NCBI GenBank assembly: GCA_963716685.1
Contig: CAVQTR010000003.1
Span: forward strand, 1,674,001-1,738,000
Reading direction: 5' to 3'
Origin: JALYXI01 sp963716685
Lineage (GTDB): Bacteria; Acidobacteriota; Terriglobia; Bryobacterales; Bryobacteraceae
Length of the DNA stretch: 64,000 nucleotides
Of this stretch, positions 44,721 through 54,586 are shown piece after piece. The notes under the pieces were generated by a model, which searched no databases, was not told the DNA's origin, and saw nothing but the letters and a program-made list of their open reading frames with translations. Every line of letters begins with the position of its first letter. Positions within the stretch are counted from its first letter, which is position 1. A program made the translations under genes and the position numbers.

Positions 44721-45336
44721 GTGGCGCGCAAACCCAACCAATCCTGCCCGGACGGGCATCCTTACAACTGGATGCAAAAGTCGGCAGTCCCGGTTGCGGA
44801 GGAAAATTGCTTTGTCCTGTTTCTGGAGAACCCGACGGAAGAAACATTCCGTCCGGTTTGCTTCGCCTTGCTGCCGAAGCTGATCCGGTATTTCCGCACG
44901 AAAGGTTGCGATGCCGCGGCGGCGGAGGAAATGACGCAGGACGTGCTCTTCGCCGTGTTTCGCCAGGCACCCACAATTCGCGACCGCGCCCTTTTTCTGC
45001 CCTGGGTTTACAAAGTTGCCCGGAATGCTGTTTTGCAGAAATGGCGCAAGGCGCGGCGCAGTATCGATACTCTTTCCTTTGAGAGCACCGGACTGAATCT
45101 GCCTCGGCGCCGCGGTAACCGCCGCTCCGCTCGAATCGGATTTCACCGATCTGATCGCGCATCTGGAACCCGAAGAGCGGGAGATTGTTACTATGCGCTT
45201 CGTCTGGGAGTTTGACTACCAGGAGATTGCGGCAGCTCTCCACATACCGGTCGGCACCGCGAAGTGGCGCGTCTTCAACTGCAAGATGAAGGTGGCGACC
45301 AGGCTGGCGGGAAGGCCGAAGGACGCGCGCAGATGA
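44721..45336 (+). pseudogene. ECF-type RNA polymerase sigma factor, split by a +1 frameshift
   Basis: Two frames are needed. In the first (GTG at 44721; ATG at 44772 also possible) the sigma-70 region 2 is read: AEEMTQDVLFAVFRQ and FLPWVYKVARNAVLQKWRK. After about 45097-45112 the frame must move by one base to read region 4: LEPEEREIVTMRF, YQEIAAALHIPVGTAKWRVF. Deleting one base (for example T45104, giving CTG CCC GGC GCC) yields one 204-residue protein. The region-4 frame ends in TGA at 45334-45336, overlapping the ATG of the anti-sigma gene (ATGA), the usual coupling, so the second half is clearly part of this gene. Without correction, the first frame stops at 45215. It may be a sequence error, a real mutation, or a +1 frameshift site. 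Confidence 0.8.
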
Positions 45337-45812
45337 ACTGCACAGCGATTTCGCCGGAACAGTGGATGGAGTTCATCGACGGTGCCGTGGGTGACAATAA
45401 GCGGCTGAAGATGGACGATCATCTGACCAGCTGTGCGGCGTGCCGGGAAGTTCATGAACGTCTGCTGCTGAGCCGCGAAGCGCTGGGCCGGGCGCTGCCA
45501 GCCGAGGCAGATTCGTCCACGAACACGCGGCTTTGGAACAACGTACGCTTCCGAATCCGCCGGTTTGTGGGATCCGGTCAGCCCGATGCGGCTGCTGTGG
45601 ACGTTCGGCAGCTGCGTTCGATTCTGGTATCCATGTGTGGGGAAACCGGGGCTGACGGCGCACTGCACAAGGCAACTTCGCGCGCGGGCGGCACGATGGA
45701 CAGGCACTTTGCAGCGAACCTTGGTTCCATCATTGAAGTGATGTGCGGAACCCAGGCAGCGCGCCTGGTGGAAGACGCGGCGAAGAATGTCCCGAAGGAC
45801 AGGGTCGCCTGA
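45333..45812 (+). CDS. Zinc-finger anti-sigma factor-like protein
   Basis: 159 residues from the ATG at 45333, which overlaps the sigma factor stop. H-L-T-S-C-A-A-C at 30-37 is the H-x3-C-x2-C zinc-binding centre of anti-sigma (zf-HC2/ZAS) proteins, followed by a helix EVHERLLLSREAL. No transmembrane helix follows, so this is a soluble form, unlike many acidobacterial anti-sigma factors. The remaining 90 residues carry a few more cysteines (C112, C146 region) and no family I recognise. It should bind and silence the sigma factor encoded just upstream. The next gene starts immediately after its TGA. Confidence 0.78.
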   Translation: MNCTAISPEQWMEFIDGAVGDNKRLKMDDHLTSCAACREVHERLLLSREALGRALPAEADSSTNTRLWNNVRFRIRRFVGSGQPDAAAVDVRQLRSILVSMCGETGADGALHKATSRAGGTMDRHFAANLGSIIEVMCGTQAARLVEDAAKNVPKDRVA

Positions 45813-46694
45813 ATGAAGCTGAAGCTTAGCCCGGGGGTTGTCTGGACCGTTTCGGCCGCCACGTTCGCCTGCGCTCTGGTGCAGAGAGGCGGCGTGATGC
45901 TGGGTTACTGGGGCCAGGCGCATAATCCGAACCTTGAGTTTTCGCTTACCATCGTTGTCTCCTATCTCGCGTCGTTAATTCTCTCGCTTCGCATTGCCGG
46001 GGAACACGAAAAATCGCCTGCGATGCACTTCGCCTGGATGCTTTTCGCCGGCAGCGCCGCGCTGAGCATTCTTCGCCATTCCATCTACTGCCTGATCGCT
46101 CTGGATCTGACGCGGAACGTAGGCAGCCGGGAAGTCTATCTCGCTACCCAGATTCCGATGGCGATCGCGCTGGTGCTGCTGTTCGTCGGGTTGCTTTCCA
46201 TGTGGAGCGCCTTTTCCGGCCTCGGCCTCGGTTTCCACCTGCGCCGGATCGATGTTGCCGCCGTCACCGTGATGCTCCTAATGTTGCCTCCCATTCTGTT
46301 TCGCGATCCCGAGGGCGTGGCTGAGTTCGTCACCGGCTGGGTAGCCATTCTTCCGTTTGCGGGAGCCATTCTTCTGCCCGCCTGCGCCGGGATCGCCGTA
46401 TTTCTGCATCGCACAGCGGTCCAGATGCGCGGCGGCGATACCGCCCTGTTTTTGGAATACCTGATCTGCTATCCGGCGCTGCGGCTGCTCGCGATGTTGA
46501 TCACGGTGGATTCTCACTTGAACCGGATTCCCGTGCTGATGGTTTTCGGATATGCCATCTTCCACACCGCGCCACTGATCTTTACTGTGGCGCTGGCATA
46601 CCGCTGGCGGATCACGGCAAAAGCAGCGGTGGCGCTGCGAGCCGAACGCGCTGCGTGGACCGAGTTATATCCCATCGAGAGCTCGGCTTCGTGA
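45813..46694 (+). CDS. Multi-pass membrane protein of unknown function
   Basis: 293 residues with seven to eight membrane helices and a short cytoplasmic tail. No enzymatic motif or family is recognised. The layout (N-terminal helix, a Y-W-G-Q-A-H-N-P loop, then evenly spaced helices) resembles the membrane part of acidobacterial sensor proteins that lack an output domain, but this is only a shape-based remark. It begins directly after the anti-sigma stop, and its TGA overlaps the GTG of the secreted protein gene (GTGA, 46691-46694), so it is co-translated with both. A sensor or partner for the sigma/anti-sigma pair is possible. Confidence 0.7.
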   Translation: MKLKLSPGVVWTVSAATFACALVQRGGVMLGYWGQAHNPNLEFSLTIVVSYLASLILSLRIAGEHEKSPAMHFAWMLFAGSAALSILRHSIYCLIALDLTRNVGSREVYLATQIPMAIALVLLFVGLLSMWSAFSGLGLGFHLRRIDVAAVTVMLLMLPPILFRDPEGVAEFVTGWVAILPFAGAILLPACAGIAVFLHRTAVQMRGGDTALFLEYLICYPALRLLAMLITVDSHLNRIPVLMVFGYAIFHTAPLIFTVALAYRWRITAKAAVALRAERAAWTELYPIESSAS

Positions 46695-48676
46695 CTACAA
46701 AACACCTACTTCTGCTGCTTGCGCCGGTTCTCCTTACGGCCCAGAAACTCGACCCCAAAGCGTACTGGAGTGCGCCAGAAGGTGGTACGTATGCCTTCCG
46801 CCGCGTGGCTTACTCCGACTGGTCGGCGAACTCCGGCAACCATGGTCTGTATCTTCAGGTCGCCCGCATGGCCCGCGGCAAACCTGTGGAAGAAGCACCC
46901 ATACGCGAAGCCCTTCGCTTCGTCAACAAACGGGAGGATACGGCCGATTTCCGCGTGGCCGCGCTGATCCGGATTTATGCAATGGCGAAGCCCGCGGTCA
47001 TCTCCGATGCGTTGGTTCAGGAGATCCGGCGGACCCTGCTCGACTTCAAGTATTGGTGCGATGAGCCCGGAACTGACAGCCTGATGGGTACGTGGTCCGA
47101 AAATCACCAGATGCTCTTTCACAGCAGTGAATATCTGGCAGGGCAGCTGTTCGCCGATGAGAGCTTTACCAACAATGGCAGGACCGGCAGATGGCACATG
47201 CAGCATGCGCTGCATCCGGTTTTGAGCTGGATCAACACCAAAGCCAAAGCCGGGTTTTCCGAGTGGGACTCGAATTCCTACTTTCCCGAGGATATCGCCA
47301 GCCTGCTGAATCTGGCCGACTATGCGCGGGACCCGGATGTTGCGACGCGCGCCTCCCATCTGCTGAGTGTCATGTTCTTCGATATGGCGGTCGATTCGTT
47401 CCGGGGGAGTTTCGGAACATCCCATGGCCGCACATATCAGGGCACGGTACAGAGCGGGCGCGCCGAGGGAACGTCCCCGGTGGAATGGATCGCCTGGGGG
47501 CTGGGCAGCCTGGGAAGTCCGGACAACGTCGCGAGCGTGTTCCTCTCGGTGAGCCCGAAATACCGGGTGCCGGAAATTATCCAGAAGATCGCGCTGGATC
47601 TGCCGCCCGAGCTGATTAACCGGGAGCGCCAGGGCCTCACCATCGCCTCCGCGAAGGAAATTGGATTGCGCTTTGATGACCCCAACGACATTTTCCTGAT
47701 GTGGGATTCGGGCCGCCTCTCCCGGCGCGCAGACGCGGAGCAGAGCCTTCGTATTCTCGACCAGTTCAACTTCCATCGTTACCAGGTGGTGATCAAGCCC
47801 TACGCCGAAGCCGTCGCCGGAACTTACCGGGCCCTCGAGGACATGGGCGTCGTGACAGAAGGCCTTGACCGGACAACTCTGGAACAGGTCAACAAGATTA
47901 CTTACCGTACGCCCGACTACGAGCTTTCCACCGCGCAGGATTACCGGAAGGGAAAGGCCGGCTATCAGCAGCACATCTGGCAGGCCACGCTTGGGCCGGA
48001 GAGTATCGTGTTCACCCTGAACCCGAGCGTGTCGACAAAATACTGGGTCGGTCATTATCCGAAATCCGTGCAGTACAAGAACCTGCTGATTGCGATGTAC
48101 AACATTCCCTCCGAAACGCCGCCGGGACCGAAAACCGTGGTGCCTCCGGACGCGGGCGGCAATGCCATGCCGTCGCCGGGACCCGCGGAGGAGTTGCCCG
48201 CGGGCTTTACGGAAGCGATCTTTCACCGGGCCGCATACGACGAATTTACCGAGAAGGCCGGCTGGCATTTTGGCCGGAAGGGAAACGCCTTTATCGCGCT
48301 CCGTTCTCAGGTTCCGGTCCGCTGGTCGGAGAAGCAGGTTCTGGGCGGCGAAGGAATGGTGGCCGAAGGCCGCCGGAATGTCTGGATTTGTCAGATGGGG
48401 CGCGCCGCTGTGGACGGACCGTTCCACGCGTGGGCCGACCACATCGCTGCCGCTCCACTGACAGTCGACGGGCTGACGGTGCGCTATCAGGCCCCGGGCG
48501 TGGGCGATGCGCGCATGAGCTGGGACGACCCTTTGACGATCGACGGCGTTCCCGTTCCCACTACGGGCTACGACCGATTCGACAATCCCTATTGCCATGC
48601 GCCCTGGGGACGCGGACGGTACGAAATTCATTTCCATAATGAGTCACTGATTCTCGATTTCGCCGATCACCGATAA
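46691..48676 (+). CDS. Secreted protein of unknown function, possible alpha/alpha-toroid enzyme
   Basis: 661 residues from the GTG at 46691. A signal peptide (T-K-H-L-L-L-L-L-A-P-V-L-L-T-A) leads into a helical domain of about 400 residues with GTWSENHQMLFHSSEYLAGQLF near 132-153 and SEWDSNSYFPEDIASLLNLA near 190-210, then a beta-rich C-terminal half with several tryptophans. The helical part recalls (alpha/alpha)6 polysaccharide lyases or heparinase II/III-type folds, where a W-x-E-N-H segment lines the active site, but I cannot assign a family. It is exported, probably to the periplasm. It is the last gene of the sigma-controlled group, 60 bp before the TonB receptor gene, so its substrate may be a polymer imported by that receptor. 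Confidence 0.7.
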   Translation: MTTKHLLLLLAPVLLTAQKLDPKAYWSAPEGGTYAFRRVAYSDWSANSGNHGLYLQVARMARGKPVEEAPIREALRFVNKREDTADFRVAALIRIYAMAKPAVISDALVQEIRRTLLDFKYWCDEPGTDSLMGTWSENHQMLFHSSEYLAGQLFADESFTNNGRTGRWHMQHALHPVLSWINTKAKAGFSEWDSNSYFPEDIASLLNLADYARDPDVATRASHLLSVMFFDMAVDSFRGSFGTSHGRTYQGTVQSGRAEGTSPVEWIAWGLGSLGSPDNVASVFLSVSPKYRVPEIIQKIALDLPPELINRERQGLTIASAKEIGLRFDDPNDIFLMWDSGRLSRRADAEQSLRILDQFNFHRYQVVIKPYAEAVAGTYRALEDMGVVTEGLDRTTLEQVNKITYRTPDYELSTAQDYRKGKAGYQQHIWQATLGPESIVFTLNPSVSTKYWVGHYPKSVQYKNLLIAMYNIPSETPPGPKTVVPPDAGGNAMPSPGPAEELPAGFTEAIFHRAAYDEFTEKAGWHFGRKGNAFIALRSQVPVRWSEKQVLGGEGMVAEGRRNVWICQMGRAAVDGPFHAWADHIAAAPLTVDGLTVRYQAPGVGDARMSWDDPLTIDGVPVPTTGYDRFDNPYCHAPWGRGRYEIHFHNESLILDFADHR

Positions 48677-48736
48677 ATTCAAACCACTTTCGACATTTGG
48701 ACATCCTTGTCATTCAGTGAAGGGGAATGGTCCACG

Positions 48737-51700
48737 ATGACGTTTCGAACTCTTATTGTTTTGAGCCTCGGCCTCGGCAGCCTGTCTCCGCTGACAGCGC
48801 AGACCAGCCTTGGGCAGATTACCGGAGTGGTTTCAGATGCGACCGGATCGCCAATTGCCGGGGCGAGCGTGCGCGCGACCAGCATCGATACCAACGTCCC
48901 GACCAACGCCACGACATCGCGCGACGGCGTTTACAACATGCAGTCGCTGATCCCCGGCATCTACAAGGTGCAGTTCGAGCAGCAGGGATTTGAAAAAGAG
49001 CTGATCGGTAAAGTCGAAATTCAGGCCGGGCAACTGATTACCCTGAACGCGAGCCTGAAAGTGGGCTCCGTGAACTCCACCGTGGAAGTGGTGGCGCAGG
49101 CCGCGATGCTGAATGCCAGTTCCTCCGACGTAGCTACGACGGTAGAGCGAAATATCATTTCCAACATTCCCCTGACGGAGCGGAATTCGCTGGAAGCCGC
49201 CATGTTGGTTCCGGGCGTCCGCGGCGACCCCAATTCACCGGGCCAGGTGGTGGCGGAAAATGCCGGTATTTATACCGGCAACATCTCGCCTGGCGCTGCG
49301 ACCAATATCTCCGGCGGGATGCCGGGCGCAACCTCACTGATGGTGGATGGTTCCAACGTCAACCAGGGCAGCACAGGCCGGGCCTTCGTCAGCGTCTCGA
49401 GCGACATGGTGCAGGAGGTAACGGTGGTGACGAACGGCGTCCCCGCCAAATACGGCACTACTGGCGGCGGCGTGGTGATCACGGCAACCCGAAGCGGCAC
49501 CAACCAGTATCACGGGAACTTTTCCTGGCGCCACACCGACCCGGGTTTCAATGCCTATCCCGCCGGGAACGCGATTTCCAATCAGGAGCATCAGAACTTC
49601 TTCGGCGGCTATGCCGGCGGCCCGGTTTTTATCCCGAAGATATACAACGGCCGCAACCGCACGTTCTTCTTCGGTGGCTTTGAGCCGGCGCGGCTCTACA
49701 ACGCCACAAGCGCTCCCTCCACGATTCCGACGCCCGCCGAATTGAAAGGCGACTTCTCGAACGCATACTCGCTGATCAACACTACCATCCTGAGTCAGCA
49801 GGGTCTGGCAGCCGCTCTGGCCGCGCCGCGCACCGGCGCGCTTTACTACCAGTCACCCCTCAACGCAGCCGGCTTTCCAACAGGGCCGCAGTATGCCAGT
49901 TCCTCGCTTTACGTACCTATCCCGAACAACAACGTTTCCGCGCAACTGGCTCAGAACAAATTCGCCCAGTACCTGATGAACCTGCAGCCGACTCCAACGA
50001 ATCCGGGGCCGTTCGTGCACTTCTACCGGCCTGACGGCTACTGGCTCAACAACGGCTACAACGCAGTGGTGATCCGCGGCGTTTCAAATACGGACGACCG
50101 CTATGCCTTCCGCGTGGATCATCTTTTCAGCGACCGCGACCGCATCTACTTCCGCTACACGGTACAGCCCCTCACGGCGACACGGTTCTTCGGCTATCCG
50201 CTCAACTCGCCGCTGACGGAGTATCCCACGGATAATGCGTCGTCACACGTCGCCTCAGTGGATGAAACGCATATCATCAGTCCTTCGCTGGTGAACGAAC
50301 TGAAGCTGAGCTTCGCCCGCAACGACCAGGTTCGCAACGAAGCGCCGGCCTCGCTGGCTCAGGACTATGGAGCCGCTTATGGGCTGACTCCCGCGGTTGC
50401 CGGCGCCGGCTTTCCTACCATCCGCTGGTCCGGCTATGCTCTCGGGCCCGGAACCACATCCGTGAATGCGCAGGTGGATTCCAATTACCAGCTGGAGGAT
50501 TCAGTCAACTGGACGGTGGGGCGCCACACCATCGTGTTCGGCGCGGACCTGCGCCGCATCGATTCCAACCAGTACGATCCGGCCGGCCTCTACGGCGGAT
50601 CGTACAGCTTCTCGCCCTCGCAAACCAACAATGGGTCGGGCGGCAACGGACTGGCCAGTTTCGATCTCGGGCTGATTGGCAGCTACAGCAACACGCCGCT
50701 GGGCGTCCCGGGCTATTACCGCTGGAACTATTTCAGCGGGTACGCGCAGGACGATTACAAGATATCTGCCGAAGCTTACCCTCAACATCGGCCTGCGCTA
50801 TGAATTCGAGACGCCGCGCATGGAGAAGTACAACAATCAGGGTACCTTTCTGCCTAATCTGACAGGCACGCTCAACGGCATGCCCGCGACCGGCGCGTTC
50901 TGTTTCGCCGGCAACTGCGGACTGGGCAGCACGCTCTGGCCGTCGAATTACAAAGGCTTCGAACCGCGCATTGGCATTGCGTGGGCACCGATCTCCCGTC
51001 TGACGGTGCGCGCCAATTACGACCTGATGCGGGTGCCTCTGACCGGCTATCAAAACATTCCGCTGCCGGATTTCAATGTAGCTTCCTTTTCCGTGGGCGG
51101 CACTACCGGCGGAGTCGCTCCGAACGTGCCCGTCGATTACATTACCAATCCCGTTGCGCCCACCAGTTCGGCGTTCACCGCTCTGCAGGGGCGCGGACCG
51201 TTCTATACAGTGCAAGGGGTGACGGTGCCGTATGTGGCGCAGACCAACAAGGTGCCGTATATCCAGCAATGGGGTCTGACCATTCAGGCGATGGTTTCCT
51301 CGAAGACCCTGATCCAGGCCGGTTACACGGGCACGGTGGGAATTCATCTGGTGAGCACTGCAGCCCCTCCTTTAAATACGCCAAACCTGAATACCCTGTT
51401 TAGCGATGTGGCTTCCGGCCAGAATTTCTCCAGCACCACCATTAACAATCCTTACGGGATTCTGCAGAACGGCGCGGTGATAAAAGAGAATCTTCTGAGC
51501 TCTCTCAATCCGTATCAAAACTTCTTCAATCAGCCGCTGCAGCAGCAGTTCTACCGCGACGGGCAATCGAACTATCAGGCGCTGCAGATCGGGGTAACTC
51601 AGCGCCTGGTTCAGGGCCTGACGTTCCAGTCCTCGCTTACGTGGTCGAAATCGATCGACGATGCCGGCGGATCTCCGGCGGTGACTCTCAGTGGCAGCAT

Positions 51701-52439
51701 TTACGGGACCGCCACCGTGCAGAATCCGTTCAATCTGCGCGGCGAGCGCGCCGTCTCTAATTTCGACACGCCCGTGCGGTGGACCACCGGTTTCTCTTAT
51801 CAGGTGCCGGTTGGGAAGGGAAAAATGCTCGACCCGCACTCACGCATTCTGGACGCACTGGTGGGGGGCTGGGTGGCTTCCGGGGTTTACAACGAACAAG
51901 GCGGCATGCCCTTCCTGGTGCAGCTGGGAAGCGCGGGCAACTGGGTATCGAGCACCGGCACCAGTGTGCTGCCGACCGGTTATCTGCTGCGCCCGGATCT
52001 GGTTCCGGGACAAGGCTGCGGCAATTCGGCATTCTCTTACACGAATGTGTTCAACCAGGCGTATGTGAATCCGAACCTGGTATCGGTGCCCGGGTCGTTC
52101 CTGCATCCGGCGTTCGGCGATGCGCCGCGGACTCTGACCAATTGCCGTTCGCCGCAGCTGGTTTCGCTGAATGCTTCGCTGCAGAAGCGCTTCCGTCTGG
52201 GGGCGAACGAAAAGCGCTATGTACAGATTTCGCTGGAGGGTTTGAACGCGTTAAGCCACACGCTGTATTATTACAATCCGAACAGCGGAATGAAGGCGTA
52301 TAACGGCTTCAATTCCGCGTCGTTGACGAATGCCGCGGTACCCGCGTTTACTCAGCAATCGTCGTTTGGTGAGCTGTGGCAACCGAATTCCGCGCTGGTA
52401 TCGCGAACCGTTTTTGTGGGGGCGAAGTTGTACTGGTGA
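48737..52439 (+). pseudogene. TonB-dependent receptor with carboxypeptidase-regulatory-like domain, frameshifted
   Basis: Start ATG at 48737, with a signal peptide (T-F-R-T-L-I-V-L-S-L-G-L) ending near LTAQ. Next come a beta-sandwich of about 85 residues (GQITGVVSDATGSPIAGASV), a plug domain (NIPLTERNSLEAAMLVPGV) and a long 22-strand barrel ending in a terminal tryptophan (FVGAKLYW), the outer membrane sorting end. Frame one reads to a stop at 50803; the rest lies in the next frame. The junction reads Y-K-I-S then P-K-L-T-L-N-I-G-L-R-Y if T50767 is removed (TCTGCC to TCGCC), giving 1233 residues. Such receptors take up large oligomers such as glycans. Either the base is an error or the receptor is inactive. 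Confidence 0.85.
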
Positions 52440-52516
52440 TTTATCCCAACGGCGTGAACGGGGAGTTTGGGCTTGCGGGTTGGCGAGGCCGTTAGTTTGG
52501 AGGGGAGTTTTGCAAA

Positions 52517-53092
52517 TTAGCGGAGCGATTCGATCAGTTTGGCCTTCTCTTCGGGGCTGAACTCGGGGAAAGGTTCGCCGGGATACTGCTTTTTGTGCTG
52601 TTCGACGGCGAAGTCCCACAGCTCCTCCGCCGAGGCTTTCTGAACGAAGCCAATGTTCTGCACCAGCTTGTTTTGGCTGCGCTCTTTTTGGAGTTTGCGC
52701 AATGTTTCGAGGGCTTTGTAGAAGGCGCGGTCGTGGACGGCCTGGTAGCGGATCATGAGCGCGAGCTTTTTCTCGGGGAAGAAATCGTCGTCCGGCGCGT
52801 TGTTGAGGGTCACCGATTGCGCGACCATGGCGCGGCGGGCGAACCAGAGAGACATCGCCATCTTTTCGATCAGGAATTCTTCGGTGGTGGTGTTGGGGTG
52901 GTACTCGAAGCGGAGGTCGTTCTTCATCGCGTTGAAGTCTTCGCGGCTTTCACCTTCGATGATGAGTTTGCCACTGGCGAGCCCGTGCTTGAAGGCGTTG
53001 AGGCTGGATTTGGCTTTGCCGGCTTCGGTTTTGGGTCCGGTGGAGGACTCGGAATTGGTGCGATTGGCGTTGATCTGGGCTGCGGATGACAT
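52517..53092 (-). CDS. Small protein of the 'INANR..STGPKT' family
   Basis: 191 residues; ATG at 53092. I-N-A-N-R-T-N-S-E-S-S-T-G-P-K-T at 7-22, then GKAKSSLNAFKHGLASG form a basic N-terminus that is repeated in many proteins of acidobacteria and planctomycetes, often in several copies per genome. The rest is helical and charged, with a terminal GEPFPEFSPEEKAKLIESL. No catalytic motif is seen. The function is unknown; DNA or RNA binding is suggested only by charge. It is convergent with the TonB receptor gene (77 bp apart, no clear hairpin in the gap) and stands alone on its strand. Confidence 0.75.
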   Translation of the reverse strand: MSSAAQINANRTNSESSTGPKTEAGKAKSSLNAFKHGLASGKLIIEGESREDFNAMKNDLRFEYHPNTTTEEFLIEKMAMSLWFARRAMVAQSVTLNNAPDDDFFPEKKLALMIRYQAVHDRAFYKALETLRKLQKERSQNKLVQNIGFVQKASAEELWDFAVEQHKKQYPGEPFPEFSPEEKAKLIESLR

Positions 53093-53200
53093 AGTGATAC
53101 CCTTTCGGCCTCACGTTAGCAGGCGGCATTGACGCGCCAAGCCAGATCTGTTGCAAACAAAGGAAAATCTGGTTGTTTTTTGTTGTGAATGCTAAAAGAG

Positions 53201-53233
53201 AGACCCCGCGTCAGCGTTGCTGACGCGGGGTCT
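53201..53233 (-). terminator. Probable rho-independent terminator for the DUF1592/DUF1552 operon
   Basis: A perfect 15-bp stem (AGACCCCGCGTCAGC with its complement) and a 3-base loop lie 17 bp beyond the DUF1552 stop on the minus strand. On that strand the stem is followed by CTCTTTTAGC, a short T-rich run. On the plus strand no T run follows, so it acts for the minus-strand operon if it is a terminator. Confidence 0.7.
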
Positions 53234-53250
53234 GGTTAGAACAGCGCGGG

Positions 53251-54586
53251 CTACGTGAGCAGCGCGCCAATTTTCTTTGTTGCCGTGGGGAACTTCTCGA
53301 TACCGGCGCCGACCACTTCGTTGGCAACCGAGAGATAGACATCGCCAACCGTCCCGGTGATCTTGGTATGCGCGCCTTTGGCTACGCGCGGACTGCCGCC
53401 CGCCACGATCAGCGCGAGGCCGTTGTTCTTGTGAACGTTGGCTTCGGCATGTTCGTGCGTGTAGATCAGTGCCGTGTGGTCGAACAGGGTGCCGTCACCT
53501 TCGGGTACGGATTCCAGCTTCGCGACAAGGTATGCGAACTCCTCGACGTGCCAGCGGCAGATATCGCGGAGGACGTGTTCGCCGTCGGCGCCATCGGAGC
53601 CCGAAGTCTTGGTCTCGGCATGCGTGTAGTCGTGGTGACGGGCGGAGGTGTAGCCGAGCCAGGGGAAGCGCGTGATGCTCTGGCACTTGGTCAACATGTA
53701 AGAGGCGACGCGCGTCTGTCCGGTGGCGAGTGCCTGGACGAGAAGATCGCTCTGCAGCTTGGCGATGCGCGGCCAATCCTTCATGTCACCGTCGAAATCG
53801 GGAGGATCGATGTGGCGGTACTGCGGCGGCAGGCCGGCGATGGCGCGTTCGAGATCACGGATGCCGGCGAGGTGCTCTTCGACGCGCGCCTGATCTTCGC
53901 CCGGCATTCGCTGCTTGAGCACTTTGGCATCCTGCATCACGGTATCGAGGATGCTCTTTTTGCGATTCACCCAGCCTTCTTCCTGCGCTCCGAAGAGGCG
54001 GTCGAAGAGCCGGTGCGGAATCATTTCGGGCGGCAGCGCACGCTCATAGCCGGCCCAGCTCATGTTGCGCTGCATGCTTTCGCCGAAGGATTCCTGCGCC
54101 ACGCCAATCTGGAGCGAGCGGAAACGCGAATTGCCGCCAATCTTCGACGCGATGATCTGATCGATGGAGGGTCCGCTGGGCCCACGGCCGGTGAAATCGG
54201 TTCCGGTCATCAATCCGCTCATGGAATTGGTGTGCCCGTTGCCTTTGCCGCTAGGACGCCGCGTTGTCCACGCCGCTGAGTACGTGAACGTCCTTGCGCC
54301 ACTGAGCCAGCGGTGCGAGGCAGGGCGTCATCTGGTATTCGGTTCCCTCTTCGGTGGGAATCCAGTAGCGCTCCGGGATGCCATTGCCGTTGAACCAGAG
54401 GACGAAGCGCGTCTCGATGGGCTTCGCCGCCGTACCGGTTGCATCAGCCGCGTAGGCGGTGCCGGTGGAGTTGAACATGGAGATCAGGGGCGGCAGACCA
54501 ATGGCTACCTGGGCACCGGCGGCCGTGATCCCTTTGAGGAGGGAACGACGGGAAAGTCTAACGCGATTCGTGATTAGCTGCGACAT
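53251..54586 (-). pseudogene. DUF1552 (twin-arginine exported) protein, frameshifted
   Basis: ATG at 54586 with GGGAGG upstream. S-R-R-S-L-L-K-G near residue 12-19 plus a hydrophobic helix is a twin-arginine signal. The chain then matches DUF1552: FVLWFNGNGIPERYWIPTEEG, DVHVLSGVDNAA, NGHTNSMSGLMTG and DHTALIYTHEHAE near the end. After DNAAS the frame meets TAG at about 54253; removing one base (A54253 on the plus strand) gives AASSGKGNGHTNS and a full 444-residue protein. Read without correction it is a 111-residue fragment (to 54251) and a separate 323-residue fragment from 54222. DUF1552 proteins are exported and are encoded with DUF1592 proteins; their activity is unknown. It overlaps the DUF1592 gene by 29 bp. 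Confidence 0.82.

Noticed and set aside
46706..48637. A 643-codon antisense frame opposite the secreted protein gene
   Set aside because: Composition is shadow-like and the plus frame has a signal peptide and coupled start.
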